The notes beneath the pieces are model-generated. The model worked only from the letters and a program-made list of their open reading frames with translations, had not been told where the DNA came from and searched no databases. 64,000 bases of DNA from Novosphingobium decolorationis (GTDB lineage: Bacteria; Pseudomonadota; Alphaproteobacteria; Sphingomonadales; Sphingomonadaceae). Within the stretch, counting starts at the first letter, position 1; every line of letters starts with the position of its first letter. Positions 25,298-34,440 of this stretch are shown piece after piece. Location of the stretch: positions 3,007,001-3,071,000 of the forward strand of contig NZ_CP054856.1 of the NCBI RefSeq assembly GCF_018417475.1, given 5' to 3'. Position numbers and translations under genes: made by a program.

Positions 25298-26478
25298 GGC
25301 CTGGCCTCCGTGATCCAGTTCTTCGGTTCGCGGGGCATTCCCAGCATGCGCTCGGCAATGATGTTGCGCTGCACTTCGTCGCTCCCGCCCGCGATGGTCC
25401 AGGCATAGCTGTTCATGAAATCGGCCATCCAGTTTCCGCTGTTGAGATCGCCGAAGGTGATCGGCGCGTGCATCTGTCCGGCAAGGTCCGCCAGTTCGAC
25501 GCCAAGGTTCGTCCAGGCGCGCAGGCAGCGCGAATAGGCGAGCTTGACGATGGAGGCATCGCCCACGCGTTCGTCCTCGTCCATGCGCTTCTGCAGGAAG
25601 CGGTCGGCCAGCGCGCAGACCGCATCGACCCGCGTCGCGAGCGCGCCAAGCTTGCGCAGGACACCGGCATCGCAGGTGCGCCCGGCGGCGTGGACCGCCT
25701 CGCTAAGCCGCAACATCGCGCCGCGCATGCGGTACGAGAGTTCCATCAGCGTCAGCCCGCGTTCGGAGGCGAGCGTGGCTTGCGCGACGGCCCAGCCTGC
25801 GCCTTCCTCGCCCACGCGCTGGGAGACCGGGATTTCGACCTCGTCGAGGAAGATCTCGGCGAATTCCTCGTCGCCCTGGATCTGGTGGATCGGGCGCACG
25901 CTGACACCCGGCAGGCGCATGTCCATCAGGAGGTAGGTGAGCCCTGCCTGCTTGGGTCCATCGGCTGAGGTGCGCACCAACAGCAGGCACATGTCGGCGT
26001 ACTGGGCCATGGTCGACCAGACCTTCTGGCCCGAGACGACATAGACATCGCCGCGCCGCTCGGCCCGGCTGCGGATCGCGGCCAGATCGGACCCCGCGCC
26101 CGGTTCGGAAAAGCCCTGGCACCAGGTCTCACCCTCGAGGATGCGCGGCAGGTAGTGGCTGCGCTGCTGCGCGCTCGCGCATTCGGCCAGCGTTGCAAAG
26201 GCGTGGTAGGTCGACACGAACGAGAGGAGGAGGCGCGGCGTGTCGGCGCGCGCCAGCTCTTCGTAGATGATCTTCTGTTCGGCCAGCGACCGCCCGCCAC
26301 CGGGCCATTCCCTCGGCCAGTGCGGCACGGCGTAACCCGCCCCCACCAGCTTGGCGAACCAGGAGCGCTGCGAAGCGACGAAGGCTTCGTGCGTGGAGGC
26401 CGTGCGCCAGTCCCGGGGCGCTTCGCGCGCGATCCAGTCGCGGATTTCGCGTCTCAGGGCGTCGTCTTCTTGCGTCAT
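25294..26478 (-). CDS. Acyl-CoA dehydrogenase, long alpha-type subunit
   Basis: A 394-residue FAD-dependent dehydrogenase. The middle domain shows WCQGFSEPGAGSDLAAIRSRA and VVSGQKVWSTMAQYADMCLLL, the FAD and substrate loops. The C-terminus has AGGSDEVQRNIIAERMLGMPR, where the medium-chain enzyme would have its catalytic Glu (EGTSEIQR); here it is Gly, as in other heteromeric types where the base lies elsewhere. It is co-expressed with the short partner downstream, and divergent from a second long-short pair starting at 26583. It is predicted to introduce a 2,3-double bond in a bulky acyl-CoA. Confidence 0.92.
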   Translation of the reverse strand: MTQEDDALRREIRDWIAREAPRDWRTASTHEAFVASQRSWFAKLVGAGYAVPHWPREWPGGGRSLAEQKIIYEELARADTPRLLLSFVSTYHAFATLAECASAQQRSHYLPRILEGETWCQGFSEPGAGSDLAAIRSRAERRGDVYVVSGQKVWSTMAQYADMCLLLVRTSADGPKQAGLTYLLMDMRLPGVSVRPIHQIQGDEEFAEIFLDEVEIPVSQRVGEEGAGWAVAQATLASERGLTLMELSYRMRGAMLRLSEAVHAAGRTCDAGVLRKLGALATRVDAVCALADRFLQKRMDEDERVGDASIVKLAYSRCLRAWTNLGVELADLAGQMHAPITFGDLNSGNWMADFMNSYAWTIAGGSDEVQRNIIAERMLGMPREPKNWITEARP

Positions 26479-26525
26479 GGAGCAAGCTAGGCCCCATTGT
26501 GCGCGCGACCTTCAAGCTCGCCGCC

Positions 26526-26533
26526 GCGATATC
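26526..26533. promoter_or_regulatory. GCGATATC upstream site 3
   Basis: Located in the middle of the 104-base gap between the two divergent acyl-CoA dehydrogenase operons, about 50 bases from either start codon. That is the expected place for a shared operator. Confidence 0.4.
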
Positions 26534-26582
26534 GGGCGCACGATGCTACCGCGCGGGGGTGGGGCGGGTTAGGCCCCTGTGC

Positions 26583-27728
26583 ATGGACTTTGACTGGACG
26601 CCCGACGAGCAGGCCTTCCGCGAGCGCCTGCGCGATCTTCTCGACACGACCCTGCCGGACGACTGGGAGCGCTTTGCGCAGCATGGCCCGGCCTCCCCGG
26701 ACCTGACCCGCTATGCGCAGACCTTCTGTGGCAGGCTGGCCGAGGAAGACCTGCTCATCCCGCACTGGCCGGTCGAGATCGGCGGGCAGGGGCAGGACCC
26801 CTGGCACCAGACGATCCTGGCCGAGGAAATGTGGATCGCGGGCGAGCCGCGCGGCGGGCAGTACATGAACGTCAACTGGATCGGCCCGACGCTGATCCGC
26901 TACGGAACACCCGAGCAGCAGGCGCGCTATCTTCCGCCGATCGCGCAAGGAAAGGCGCTGTGGTGTCAGGGTTTTTCCGAACCGGGTTCCGGCTCCGACC
27001 TTGCTTCGCTGCGCACGCGCGCGGTGGCCGATGGCGGTGACTACGTGGTCAACGGGCAGAAGATCTGGACCAGCTATGCCGGACTTGCCGACACCTGCTT
27101 CCTCCTGTGCCGGACGAGCGAGGATCGAAAGCGGGGCATCACCATTCTGCTTGTGCCGATGGATACGCCCGGCATCACCGTGCGCCAGATCCCCTCGATC
27201 ATTGGGGAGGGGGACATCCACGAGGTCTTCTTCGACGACATGCGCGTGCCCGCCAGCGCCCGGCTGGGCGAGGAAGGGCAGGCCTGGGAAATCATCGCCT
27301 ATTCGCTGCGCAACGAGCGGCTGGGCATTCCACGTTATGCCCTCGCGCGAAGCGCGCTCGACCGTGCCGTGTCAATCCTGCAGGAACGGGGTGACTTCGT
27401 GCGCGAGGCGGTGCGGATCGAGGCGGCAGGTGCGGCTGCGCTGTGCGAGGCAGCCCGCCTCGCCAGCTACGCCATCGTCACCCGCCGCGCCGAAGGCGAG
27501 ACGATCGGGCAGGAAAGTTCCTCGGCGCGCTACGCCACGGTCATGTGCGAGCGGCGGGTGTGCGAATTCATCGTCGAGCACCTGCCCGAGGCGCTGGCCG
27601 ACGCGCACCCTTATCTCAAGATGCACCACCAGCGCGGCATCGTCGCGGGGATCGCGGCGGGCGCCGCCGAGATCCAGCTCAACATCATCGCCAGCGACGT
27701 GCTGGGCCTGCCACGGGAGGCGCGCTGA
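26583..27728 (+). CDS. Acyl-CoA dehydrogenase, long alpha-type subunit
   Basis: A 381-residue acyl-CoA dehydrogenase. WCQGFSEPGSGSDLASLRTRA and VVNGQKIWTSYAGLADTCFLL give the flavin region. The end GAAEIQLNIIASDVLGLPREAR replaces the usual EGTxEIQR, again without the classical Glu. ATG 26583 begins MDFDWTPDEQAF, the normal family start; longer in-frame starts upstream are unlikely. The stop overlaps the next start (TGATG). It is probably the alpha subunit of a heteromeric enzyme with the 303-residue protein that follows. Confidence 0.91.
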   Translation: MDFDWTPDEQAFRERLRDLLDTTLPDDWERFAQHGPASPDLTRYAQTFCGRLAEEDLLIPHWPVEIGGQGQDPWHQTILAEEMWIAGEPRGGQYMNVNWIGPTLIRYGTPEQQARYLPPIAQGKALWCQGFSEPGSGSDLASLRTRAVADGGDYVVNGQKIWTSYAGLADTCFLLCRTSEDRKRGITILLVPMDTPGITVRQIPSIIGEGDIHEVFFDDMRVPASARLGEEGQAWEIIAYSLRNERLGIPRYALARSALDRAVSILQERGDFVREAVRIEAAGAAALCEAARLASYAIVTRRAEGETIGQESSSARYATVMCERRVCEFIVEHLPEALADAHPYLKMHHQRGIVAGIAAGAAEIQLNIIASDVLGLPREAR

Positions 27729-28639
27729 TGCAGGTTGCCCTCAACGAGGACCAGCGCGCCATCCGTGACGCGCTTGATGCCCTGGCCCGCCCCTTCGAGG
27801 AGGCGCCGATGCACGAAGCGCCGTTGGTGGCCGCCAGCCCGGACTTTGCGCGGGCACTGGCCGAAAGCGGCTTTCTCGATGTTGCCTGCGACCCGGACTT
27901 GGGCACCGCGACGGCGGGCGTGGTGGTGGAACGCCTCGCCCGTCTGCCCTTCGCCGTGGAAGCGGCGACGCGCGCCTTCTTTGCGCCATTGCTGGAGGAG
28001 GGGTCCGGGCCGGTCTGTCTGGTCGAAGGGACACGCACGCCCCGACTCGTGCGCTTTCTGGAGCCGGGGGCCTGCGTGATCGTGCTGGAGGAGCAGGGTG
28101 TTACCTGTTTCACCGCAGGGGAAGGCCAGTTGCAGCCTGAGCCTGACAGTCTCTTCGCCTATCCCATGGCGAGCCTGCTGGAGATTCCCGAGGAGCGCAC
28201 GGCGCTGCCGATCACGCCGAGCGAGGCGCGCACACGTGCCCGCGCGGCGCTGGCGGCCGAGGCGGCCGGACTGATGGCCGCCGCGCTTGCCAGCGTGTGC
28301 GCGCATCTCTCCGAGCGCACGCAGTTCGGGCGCAAGCTGGCGACCTTCCAGGCCTTGCGCCATCGCCTCGCCGAAGCGCAGGTGCGCACCAACGGGGCGT
28401 ATTGGATGGCGATGAAGGCGGCGGCCACGCTTGATCCGGCCGATGCTGCGCTCGCGGCCTGGCACGCGCAGGAATCGGCGACTTCGACGGTCTACGACTT
28501 TCACCAGTTCCTTGGCGCCATGGGCATGACGCTCGAACATCCGCTGCACTTCTGGACCTACCGTCTGAAGGCCCTGATCGGGGAACTGGGCGGGCGCGGA
28601 GCAAGCGCGGCGGCGGCAGCGGATGCGCTCTGGGGGTGA
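27728..28639 (+). CDS. Acyl-CoA dehydrogenase, short beta-type subunit
   Basis: A 303-residue truncated-family member. The N-terminal helical region begins VALNEDQRAIRDALDAL. The middle beta domain is shortened. The C-terminus has LSERTQFGRKLATFQALRHRLAEAQ and FHQFLGAMGMTLEHPLHFWTYRLKAL. It lacks the catalytic Glu motif and probably contributes FAD-binding surface to the partner encoded immediately upstream. R2 follows before the convergent MFS gene. Confidence 0.87.
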   Translation: MQVALNEDQRAIRDALDALARPFEEAPMHEAPLVAASPDFARALAESGFLDVACDPDLGTATAGVVVERLARLPFAVEAATRAFFAPLLEEGSGPVCLVEGTRTPRLVRFLEPGACVIVLEEQGVTCFTAGEGQLQPEPDSLFAYPMASLLEIPEERTALPITPSEARTRARAALAAEAAGLMAAALASVCAHLSERTQFGRKLATFQALRHRLAEAQVRTNGAYWMAMKAAATLDPADAALAAWHAQESATSTVYDFHQFLGAMGMTLEHPLHFWTYRLKALIGELGGRGASAAAAADALWG

Positions 28640-28640
28640 G

Positions 28641-28741
28641 GGCGGCTCCCCGAACCCGTCGACCTCACCTTGCGCAGGCTGCCTTAGCTGAGAGAGGTGA
28701 GGTCGCCCATTCCGGGGTCAAGGGGCGATGGCCCCTTGAAA
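28641..28741. repeat. Intergenic repeat copy R2 (reverse orientation)
   Basis: Module B: CGACCTCACC (28660-28669) pairs with GGTGAGGTCG (28696-28705). Module A: TCAAGGGGC (28718-28726) and GCCCCTTGA (28731-28739) around loop GATG; this module is the exact complement of the R3 copy. A C-module remnant, GGCTCCCCGAAC, lies at the left. It lies between convergent genes. Confidence 0.85.
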
Positions 28742-28750
28742 TTGGACTTC

Positions 28751-29974
28751 TTACTCATGCCCGAACGCGGGCCGGGGCAGGCTGAACAGCGCGAGGCTGG
28801 CTGCAACCATGAGGACGAGGGTCGTGAGCAAAAACATGTCGTATCCCCCGGTCCGGTCGTAGACCGCCGAGGCCGCAAGCGGCCCGAGTGCCGTGCCGAC
28901 GGAGAGAGCGACGAGCAGCCCTCCGTAAAGCGCACCGAAGGCCTTGAGGCCGAAGTGGCGCGTCGCGAGGTAGACGATCACGTCGACCTCGGCGCCCAGT
29001 GTCAGTCCGATCAGCACGGCGACGGGAACCGCGCCTTGCGCGCCCGCGCCCAGCAAAATGAGCCCGCTCGCGACGGGCAGGAGGAAGATCGCCGCTCCTA
29101 CGTAGGCCGCGGGAAAGCGGTCGAGGAGGAGGCCGGTGCCGAGCCGTCCGGCGATGGAGAAAAGCCCGATCAGCGAGGCCAGTGCGGCGGCCCGTGCGGG
29201 GGGCAGTCCGGCATCGGTGAGGATGGGCACGAAATGGACGACCAGCGCCAGCACGGTGAAGGTGAAGAGCAGGCTCGCGACGAGGAGGCGCAGGTAGACA
29301 GGCGAGCGCAGGCCTTCGAGGAAGCTCACGCCTTCGGGGGCGGGCGTGCGGGAGGCGGGCGCATCGTCCTTTGCCGGGGGCGGCGTGCGTCCTGTGCGGA
29401 ACAGGACGAGGATCACCGGCCAGGCCAGCGCCATCCAGGCGAGGCCCTGCCAGGCCATCGCGCTCTGCCAGCCGTAGGCGGCGATGAGACGCGCGCCCAG
29501 CCAGGGGAACAGCGCGGCGGCAACCGAGGCTCCGCACAAGGTGATCGCGAAGGCGAGGCCGCGCGAGCGGGCAAAGCGGCTGGCGACCGCGGCCGTCCAG
29601 ACAGTTGCCTGCACCGGCAGCGTGGCCAGCGCCATCAGGGTCCACAGCGCGTACCATTGCCAGGCACTGCCGCTTGCGGTGCCGAGCAGGGTAAAGGCCG
29701 CGCAGGTGAGCGGAATGCCGATGATGCCCAGGATACGCGGGCCGACCTTGTCGACGAGCATGCCGATGGGCACCCCGAACACGGCCTGGATCAGTGTGGC
29801 GATGGTCATGCCGAAGGTCGTGGTCGCACGCGACCAGCCGAAGCTCTCGCTGATCGGCTCGATATAGACGCCAAGGCCATAGATATGAATGACGCTGGTG
29901 GCGTAGCCAAGGGCGGCGGCCAGCGGCACGCCCCAATGCGCCTTCCATTCCGCGCGGGCGGTCACAGGATGCAC
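28751..29974 (-). CDS. MFS transporter (oxalate/formate antiporter-like group)
   Basis: A 407-residue permease with about twelve hydrophobic helices. The start GTG 29974 lies 10 bases after the upstream SDR stop and has GGAAG nearby. Features include the first loop GMLVDKVGPRILGIIG after helix 2, a central charged loop with FRTGRTPPPAKDD, and GLFSIAGRLGTGLLLDRFPAAYVG after helix 8. It resembles monocarboxylate/oxalate-formate type MFS proteins. Transport of a carboxylic acid intermediate is plausible but not shown. It is co-transcribed with the SDR gene. Confidence 0.9.
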   Translation of the reverse strand: MHPVTARAEWKAHWGVPLAAALGYATSVIHIYGLGVYIEPISESFGWSRATTTFGMTIATLIQAVFGVPIGMLVDKVGPRILGIIGIPLTCAAFTLLGTASGSAWQWYALWTLMALATLPVQATVWTAAVASRFARSRGLAFAITLCGASVAAALFPWLGARLIAAYGWQSAMAWQGLAWMALAWPVILVLFRTGRTPPPAKDDAPASRTPAPEGVSFLEGLRSPVYLRLLVASLLFTFTVLALVVHFVPILTDAGLPPARAAALASLIGLFSIAGRLGTGLLLDRFPAAYVGAAIFLLPVASGLILLGAGAQGAVPVAVLIGLTLGAEVDVIVYLATRHFGLKAFGALYGGLLVALSVGTALGPLAASAVYDRTGGYDMFLLTTLVLMVAASLALFSLPRPAFGHE

Positions 29975-29984
29975 CTTCCGCTTC

Positions 29985-30905
29985 CTATTCGGCGGGAAGG
30001 CGGCCGTTCCTGGCCATCTCGAAACTCTGCCCCAGGTGCGCGCGGTAGCCATGGAGGCCGAGGTCGGCGTAGGTCGCCGGATCGGCGATTTCCTCCATGC
30101 GCGCGGCGACTTGCTCGATGGTCCAGTGGGGCTGGAAGACGCCGTGGGTCTCGAGCATGTCGATCTTGGCCATGCGCCCTCCGATCGCAACCAGCGCTTC
30201 ACCCGAGAGTGCGCAGTCCTCGTGCGCCAGCCAGCCCACCATGGGCGCGACGAGTTCGGGGCCGAGCGGGGGATACTGCGAGGTGTCGAGCCCGTCGGCC
30301 ATGCGCGTCATGGCGCCGGGCAGGATGAGATTGCTGCGGATACCGTGCTCCTCGCCCTCCAGCGCGATCACGTTGGAGAGGCCGATCATGCCCGACTTGG
30401 AGACCGCGTAGTTCACGCAGGCCTGGTTGCCATAGAAGCCGCCGATGGAGGAGGTAAGGACGACGCGTCCGTAGTTCTGCGCCTTCATGTGCGGGAAGGC
30501 CGCGCGCACGAGGTAGAACGCGCCCATCAGATGCACGTCGAGCACCGAGTGGAAGTCCTCGACCGCGATCTCGTCGAGCGCGCCGTAGCGCACGTTGCCC
30601 GCGTTGTGGATGAGGATGTCGACGCGCCCGAAGGCGTCGAGCGCGCTCTGGACGATGGCGCTCGCCCCTTCGCAAGTGGCGACGCTGTCGACAGAGGCGA
30701 GCGCCTCGCCGCCCGCCGCTTCGATCTCGCGCACGACCTGCTGCGCCGGGCCCTCGTCCTCCCCTTCGCCCAGGATCGCGCTGCCGTTGTCGTTGACGAC
30801 GACTTTCGCGCCCCTGTTGGCGAGCAGGAGCGCATAGGCCCGTCCCAGGCCCCGCCCGGCGCCGCTGATCACGGCCACGCGGCCATCGAAGCGCAATTCG
30901 TCCAT
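29985..30905 (-). CDS. Short-chain dehydrogenase/reductase
   Basis: A 306-residue SDR, longer than the usual 250. The NAD(P) motif SGAGRGLG is near residue 14, and HNAGNVRYGAL, LTSSIGGFYGN, Tyr166 and Lys170 (NYAVSKSG) give the active site. The C-terminal extension GRMAKIDMLETHGVFQPHWT resembles the N-terminal dehydrogenase domain of peroxisomal multifunctional enzymes (hydroxyacyl-CoA dehydrogenase type). The ATG follows AGGAGAGGACG. It is the first gene before the MFS permease and is divergent from a Rieske oxygenase gene. Confidence 0.9.
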   Translation of the reverse strand: MDELRFDGRVAVISGAGRGLGRAYALLLANRGAKVVVNDNGSAILGEGEDEGPAQQVVREIEAAGGEALASVDSVATCEGASAIVQSALDAFGRVDILIHNAGNVRYGALDEIAVEDFHSVLDVHLMGAFYLVRAAFPHMKAQNYGRVVLTSSIGGFYGNQACVNYAVSKSGMIGLSNVIALEGEEHGIRSNLILPGAMTRMADGLDTSQYPPLGPELVAPMVGWLAHEDCALSGEALVAIGGRMAKIDMLETHGVFQPHWTIEQVAARMEEIADPATYADLGLHGYRAHLGQSFEMARNGRLPAE

Positions 30906-31039
30906 CGTCCTCTCCTTCTGACCCGCATTGGCTAGGCTCCGCTCGCGGTGTGGCGCAACGCGGCTCACGAGCTTTCGCCGGGGCGATGAAAGGGAGGCAA
31001 CCTTGTGGGTGGCTGGAGGTCGGGCGCAAGAATCCGGCC

Positions 31040-32395
31040 ATGGCACACGAACCCCAGATCGCGCCCGCAGCCGACCTTGCAAAGTCGGTCCTTGTCCCCG
31101 CCGAGGCCTATGTCTCGCCCGAGTATGCCCGCGCCGAGCAGGATCGCTTGTGGCGCAAGGTCTGGCTCCAGGCGGGGCGGGTCGAGGACCTGGTCGCGAC
31201 CGGTGATTTCATCACGTATGACATCGGCCCGGATTCGGTGGTTATCGTGCGCACGGGTCCTGACAGCCTGAGGGCGCACCACAACGTCTGCCCCCATCGC
31301 GGGCGGCGGCTGGTCGACACGCCGCCGGGCGCGCGCAATGCGCAAGGGCAGGCGCGCGGGTTCATCTGCGGCTACCACGGCTGGAGCTTCGGCCTTGATG
31401 GTGCGAACACCCACGTGCCGCAGGAGGACGACTGGCAAGGGGCCTTGTGCAACGGGCGCGCCGATCTGACGCCGGTGCGCGTGGATACCTGGGGTGGGTG
31501 GATCTGGATCAGCCTCGATCCCGAGGGGGAGAGTCTGGAAGCCTATCTTGGCGTGCTCCCGGAGATGCTCGATCCCTATCGCCTGCAGGACATGCGCGCG
31601 CGCTGGCGCAAGTGGATCGTGTTCGAGTGCAACTGGAAGGTGGCGATGGAGGCCTTCTGCGAGACCTACCATGTCGCCACGACCCACCCCGAGTTCAACG
31701 CCTTCGGCCAGTTCCGGGGCTGGGCGCGCCAGGAGGGGCTCCATTCGCACATTGGCTATGAGACGGCGAAGGATAGGGAGGAGGACGCGGGCAAGTTGCG
31801 CGTGGGGACCGGCGATGCCCGGCTCTCGACCGCCGAGATGCAGCGCTTCACCTGGGAGAATGCGAATACCAACACGACCATGACGATGGTGCGCGCGGCC
31901 GAACGGCTGGCGCAGGAACTGCCCGAAGGAACTCCGCCAGCACAGGTTTCCGCCCACTGGATCGCGGCCTCGCGCCGGGACGATGCCGCGCGCGGGGTCG
32001 ACTGGCCGGTGGTCGCCCCCGCACACACGGCGAAGGCGGGGACGGCCTGGCAGGTTTTTCCCAACTTCCAGATCGGGCAGGCGGTGAACAACATGCTGTG
32101 CTACGCCGCGCGCCCCTATGGAAGCGACCCGGACAGATGCATCTTCGAGGCGGCGGTCTACGAGCTCTACCCGGAAGGGGAGGCGCCCGAGACAGCGTGG
32201 ACCTACACCGAGCCGCACGAATGGCCGCCGGTGTTGCAACAGGATTTCGGCAACATGGCGGCCGTCCAGCAGGGCATGAAGAGCGCGGGGTTTCGCGGTG
32301 CCCAACCCAATCCCTACATGGAGCGCGCGGTGGCCAGCCTGCACACGAACCTCGCCCGCTACATGCAGGCGGGGATGCCCGAGGCGCAGGACTGA
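31040..32395 (+). CDS. Rieske non-heme iron oxygenase, alpha subunit
   Basis: A 451-residue ring-hydroxylating-type oxygenase. The Rieske [2Fe-2S] ligands are C84 and H86 (CPHRGRRL) and C110 and H113 (CGYHGWSF). The mononuclear iron site includes H211 and H216 in ETYHVATTHPEF. The start ATG 31040 is preferred by protein alignment, though its ribosome site is weak and in-frame ATG 30986 lies after no better signal. No ferredoxin, reductase or beta subunit gene is adjacent. It probably hydroxylates or demethylates an unknown compound in the cytoplasm. Confidence 0.92.
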   Translation: MAHEPQIAPAADLAKSVLVPAEAYVSPEYARAEQDRLWRKVWLQAGRVEDLVATGDFITYDIGPDSVVIVRTGPDSLRAHHNVCPHRGRRLVDTPPGARNAQGQARGFICGYHGWSFGLDGANTHVPQEDDWQGALCNGRADLTPVRVDTWGGWIWISLDPEGESLEAYLGVLPEMLDPYRLQDMRARWRKWIVFECNWKVAMEAFCETYHVATTHPEFNAFGQFRGWARQEGLHSHIGYETAKDREEDAGKLRVGTGDARLSTAEMQRFTWENANTNTTMTMVRAAERLAQELPEGTPPAQVSAHWIAASRRDDAARGVDWPVVAPAHTAKAGTAWQVFPNFQIGQAVNNMLCYAARPYGSDPDRCIFEAAVYELYPEGEAPETAWTYTEPHEWPPVLQQDFGNMAAVQQGMKSAGFRGAQPNPYMERAVASLHTNLARYMQAGMPEAQD

Positions 32396-32441
32396 CCGAA
32401 GCCGTTGGCTGCGCGGGGAAGACAGGTAAGAGAAGCAGTCA

Positions 32442-32560
32442 CTTCAAGGGGCCATCGCCCCTTGACCCCAGAATGGGCAACCTCACCATTCTCTACCCAA
32501 GTTGCGGGTGAGAAGTGAGGTCTCCAGTTCGGGCAGCCCGAGGGCGATGGCCCTCGGAAC
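32442..32560. repeat. Intergenic repeat copy R3 (A-B-C, most complete)
   Basis: A: TCAAGGGGC (32444-32452) and GCCCCTTGA (32457-32465), loop CATC. B: ACCTCAC (32480-32486) with GTGAGGT (32515-32521). C: CCGAGGGC (32538-32545) and GCCCTCGG (32550-32557), loop GATG. A pyrimidine-rich tract follows on the right. It sits between the convergent Rieske and TauD-family genes. Confidence 0.87.
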
Positions 32561-32581
32561 TATCTTCCTCTTTACCTTGCC

Positions 32582-33427
32582 TCAGGCGAAGGGCTCTTCG
32601 CCCTCCAGCTTGGTGCGCACCATCAGGCGGCCGCTGGTCACATCGTACCACTCGGCGCGGTGCATGGTGCCGGTATTGTCCCAGATGACGAGGTCGCCCT
32701 CGGACCATTCGTGGCTGTAGGTGAATTCCTCGCGGGTGGCCCATTCGCGCAGTTCGTTGAGGAGCAGGCGCCCTTCCATCACGTCCATGTCGACCACGGT
32801 GTGCGCGGTGTTGCCGATCACCAGCGACTTGCGGCCGGACTTGTGCGTCCAGACCAGCGGCAGGGTGTTGTCGCCGATTGCCTGCATGCCCTTGAGCATC
32901 GCGACGGGCGGTTCGGGGTTGTAGAAGAACAGCGTCGCCCAGGCACCGTGGCGCACCTTGAGGTCTTCGATCCGGTCCTTCTCCTCCTGCGGCAACGCGT
33001 CGTAGGCGGCGTAAGTGTTGGAAAACCCGGTGTTGCCCGTGCCCTTGGGCGAGGGTTTCTTGCACGAGAGGATCGAGGCGAGGATTGGCACCTCCTGCAT
33101 GGTCCCGTCGATGTGCCAGTAGAGCGAGCCCTTGAGGTACTCCGCGGTCGGCCCGGCGATGGCGGGGTCGATGCTGATCTTGGTGACCTCTTCCTCATCG
33201 CCCTTGCGCTCGGGCGCGTAGGTGCCGAGCGTCTTGGTGAAGGCGATCTGCTCCTCGTTGGTGAAACCGATCTTCGGGAAGACGAGTACGCCGCGGTCTT
33301 CCAGCAGGTCGCGCAGTGCATCGCCGAGCGACCCGGAAAGAAGTTCTTCCTTGGAATTCAGGACGTAGGCGCCGATCTTGTCCTTGATGGTCTCGTGCGT
33401 GAGCGTCGTCTGGGTCTCGACGGCCAT
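32582..33427 (-). CDS. TauD/TfdA-family 2-oxoglutarate-dependent dioxygenase
   Basis: A 281-residue Fe(II)/2-oxoglutarate dioxygenase. The iron triad is visible as His105 and Asp107 (YWHIDGT) and His256 (NTGTMHRAEW). Arg267 or Arg271 in TSGRLMVRTKL would bind the 2-oxoglutarate carboxylate. GGGAGGATTTG precedes the ATG. Family members cleave ether, sulfonate or similar bonds by hydroxylation. No sulfur or herbicide genes lie nearby, so the substrate is probably a pathway intermediate. A GCGATATC site is 67 bases upstream. Confidence 0.92.
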   Translation of the reverse strand: MAVETQTTLTHETIKDKIGAYVLNSKEELLSGSLGDALRDLLEDRGVLVFPKIGFTNEEQIAFTKTLGTYAPERKGDEEEVTKISIDPAIAGPTAEYLKGSLYWHIDGTMQEVPILASILSCKKPSPKGTGNTGFSNTYAAYDALPQEEKDRIEDLKVRHGAWATLFFYNPEPPVAMLKGMQAIGDNTLPLVWTHKSGRKSLVIGNTAHTVVDMDVMEGRLLLNELREWATREEFTYSHEWSEGDLVIWDNTGTMHRAEWYDVTSGRLMVRTKLEGEEPFA

Positions 33428-33493
33428 GGCAAATCCTCCCTTGTTCTGGGGCTGAATATAGTTCGCCCGGGCGCGTGGATGAAGCACGCCCCG

Positions 33494-33501
33494 GCGATAT
33501 C
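33494..33501. promoter_or_regulatory. GCGATATC upstream site 4
   Basis: Lies in the 97-base gap between the SDR stop and the TauD-family start, 67 bases upstream of that start. The flanking sequence CGGCGATATCGGGT resembles sites 3 and 5. Confidence 0.35.
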
Positions 33502-33524
33502 GGGTGGCAGGGCCGGGGTGCGTG

Positions 33525-34271
33525 TCAGGCCGAGCCCATGTAGCGACCACCGTTCACGCTGATCGTCTGGCCGGTCACGTAGCTCGCGCCCTCGCTGGCC
33601 AGGAACACGCAGGCCGCCGCGATCTCGTCAGGCTGGCCCACGCGCTTCATCGGCAGGGTCTGCGAAAAGGTGTCGATGTCGACCGGGGCGGCGCGCAGCG
33701 CCGGGGTGTCGACGAAGCCGGGCGGCACCATGTTGAAGGTGACGCCGCTCGCGGCAAATTCCAGCGCGAGGGCCTTGGTCATGCCCAGCACACCGCCCTT
33801 GGAGGTGACGTAGTGGACCTGTGCGAAGGAGCCGCTCTGCACCGAGGAGGAGGTGATGTTGACCACACGCCCCCAGCCTGCTTCCAGCATCGCGGGCAGC
33901 ATCTCGCGGATGCACAGGTGCGGGCCCTTGAGGTTGATGTCCATGATCTGGTCCCACTGCGCGTCGGTGATCTGGGCGTAGGGCACGAAGGGCGCGATCC
34001 CGGCGTTGTTCACCAGGATCTGGATCTCCCCGAAGGCGTCGCGCGTGGCCTTGGCGGCCGCGGCGATCTCGGTCGCATCGGCGCAGTTGGCGGTGCAGGC
34101 GATCGCCGTGCCGCCCGCCTGCGTGATCGCCTCGACCGTCTGGGCCACGCCCTCGCCGTTGAGGTCCCAGGCACCCACCTGTGCGCCCTCGCGGGCAAAG
34201 CGCTGGGCGATCGCGCGGCCAATTCCCGAGCCCGCGCCGGTGACGACGGCGACCTTGCCTTCAAGCTGCAT
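33525..34271 (-). CDS. Short-chain dehydrogenase/reductase
   Basis: A 248-residue classical SDR. TGAGSGIG lies at residues 11-18 and NNAG at 88-91. The catalytic Ser region is NITSSSVQSG, and Tyr154 and Lys158 are in HYVTSKGG. The FabG-like ending is FLASEGASYVTGQTISVNGG. Asp36 in AWDLNGE suggests NAD preference. The gene is on the same strand as the TauD-family gene but separated from it by a gap with a candidate operator. It is divergent from the acyl-CoA ligase operon at 34441. The alcohol substrate is unknown. Confidence 0.92.
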   Translation of the reverse strand: MQLEGKVAVVTGAGSGIGRAIAQRFAREGAQVGAWDLNGEGVAQTVEAITQAGGTAIACTANCADATEIAAAAKATRDAFGEIQILVNNAGIAPFVPYAQITDAQWDQIMDINLKGPHLCIREMLPAMLEAGWGRVVNITSSSVQSGSFAQVHYVTSKGGVLGMTKALALEFAASGVTFNMVPPGFVDTPALRAAPVDIDTFSQTLPMKRVGQPDEIAAACVFLASEGASYVTGQTISVNGGRYMGSA

Positions 34272-34440
34272 TCTCTTCCTCCGGGTCTGCTTTTGGCCGG
34301 GACATAGCGCGAAGCGCGCGCGAGGCCTGCGCATCGCCTTGCGGTATCACCCGCGCGATGAGTGGCATCGCCCTGCGCCTTGCCGGTTGCCTTCGCGTGC
34401 GCGCCTGCCTTGACTGCGCGCAACAAGGAGGTGGAGTGAA

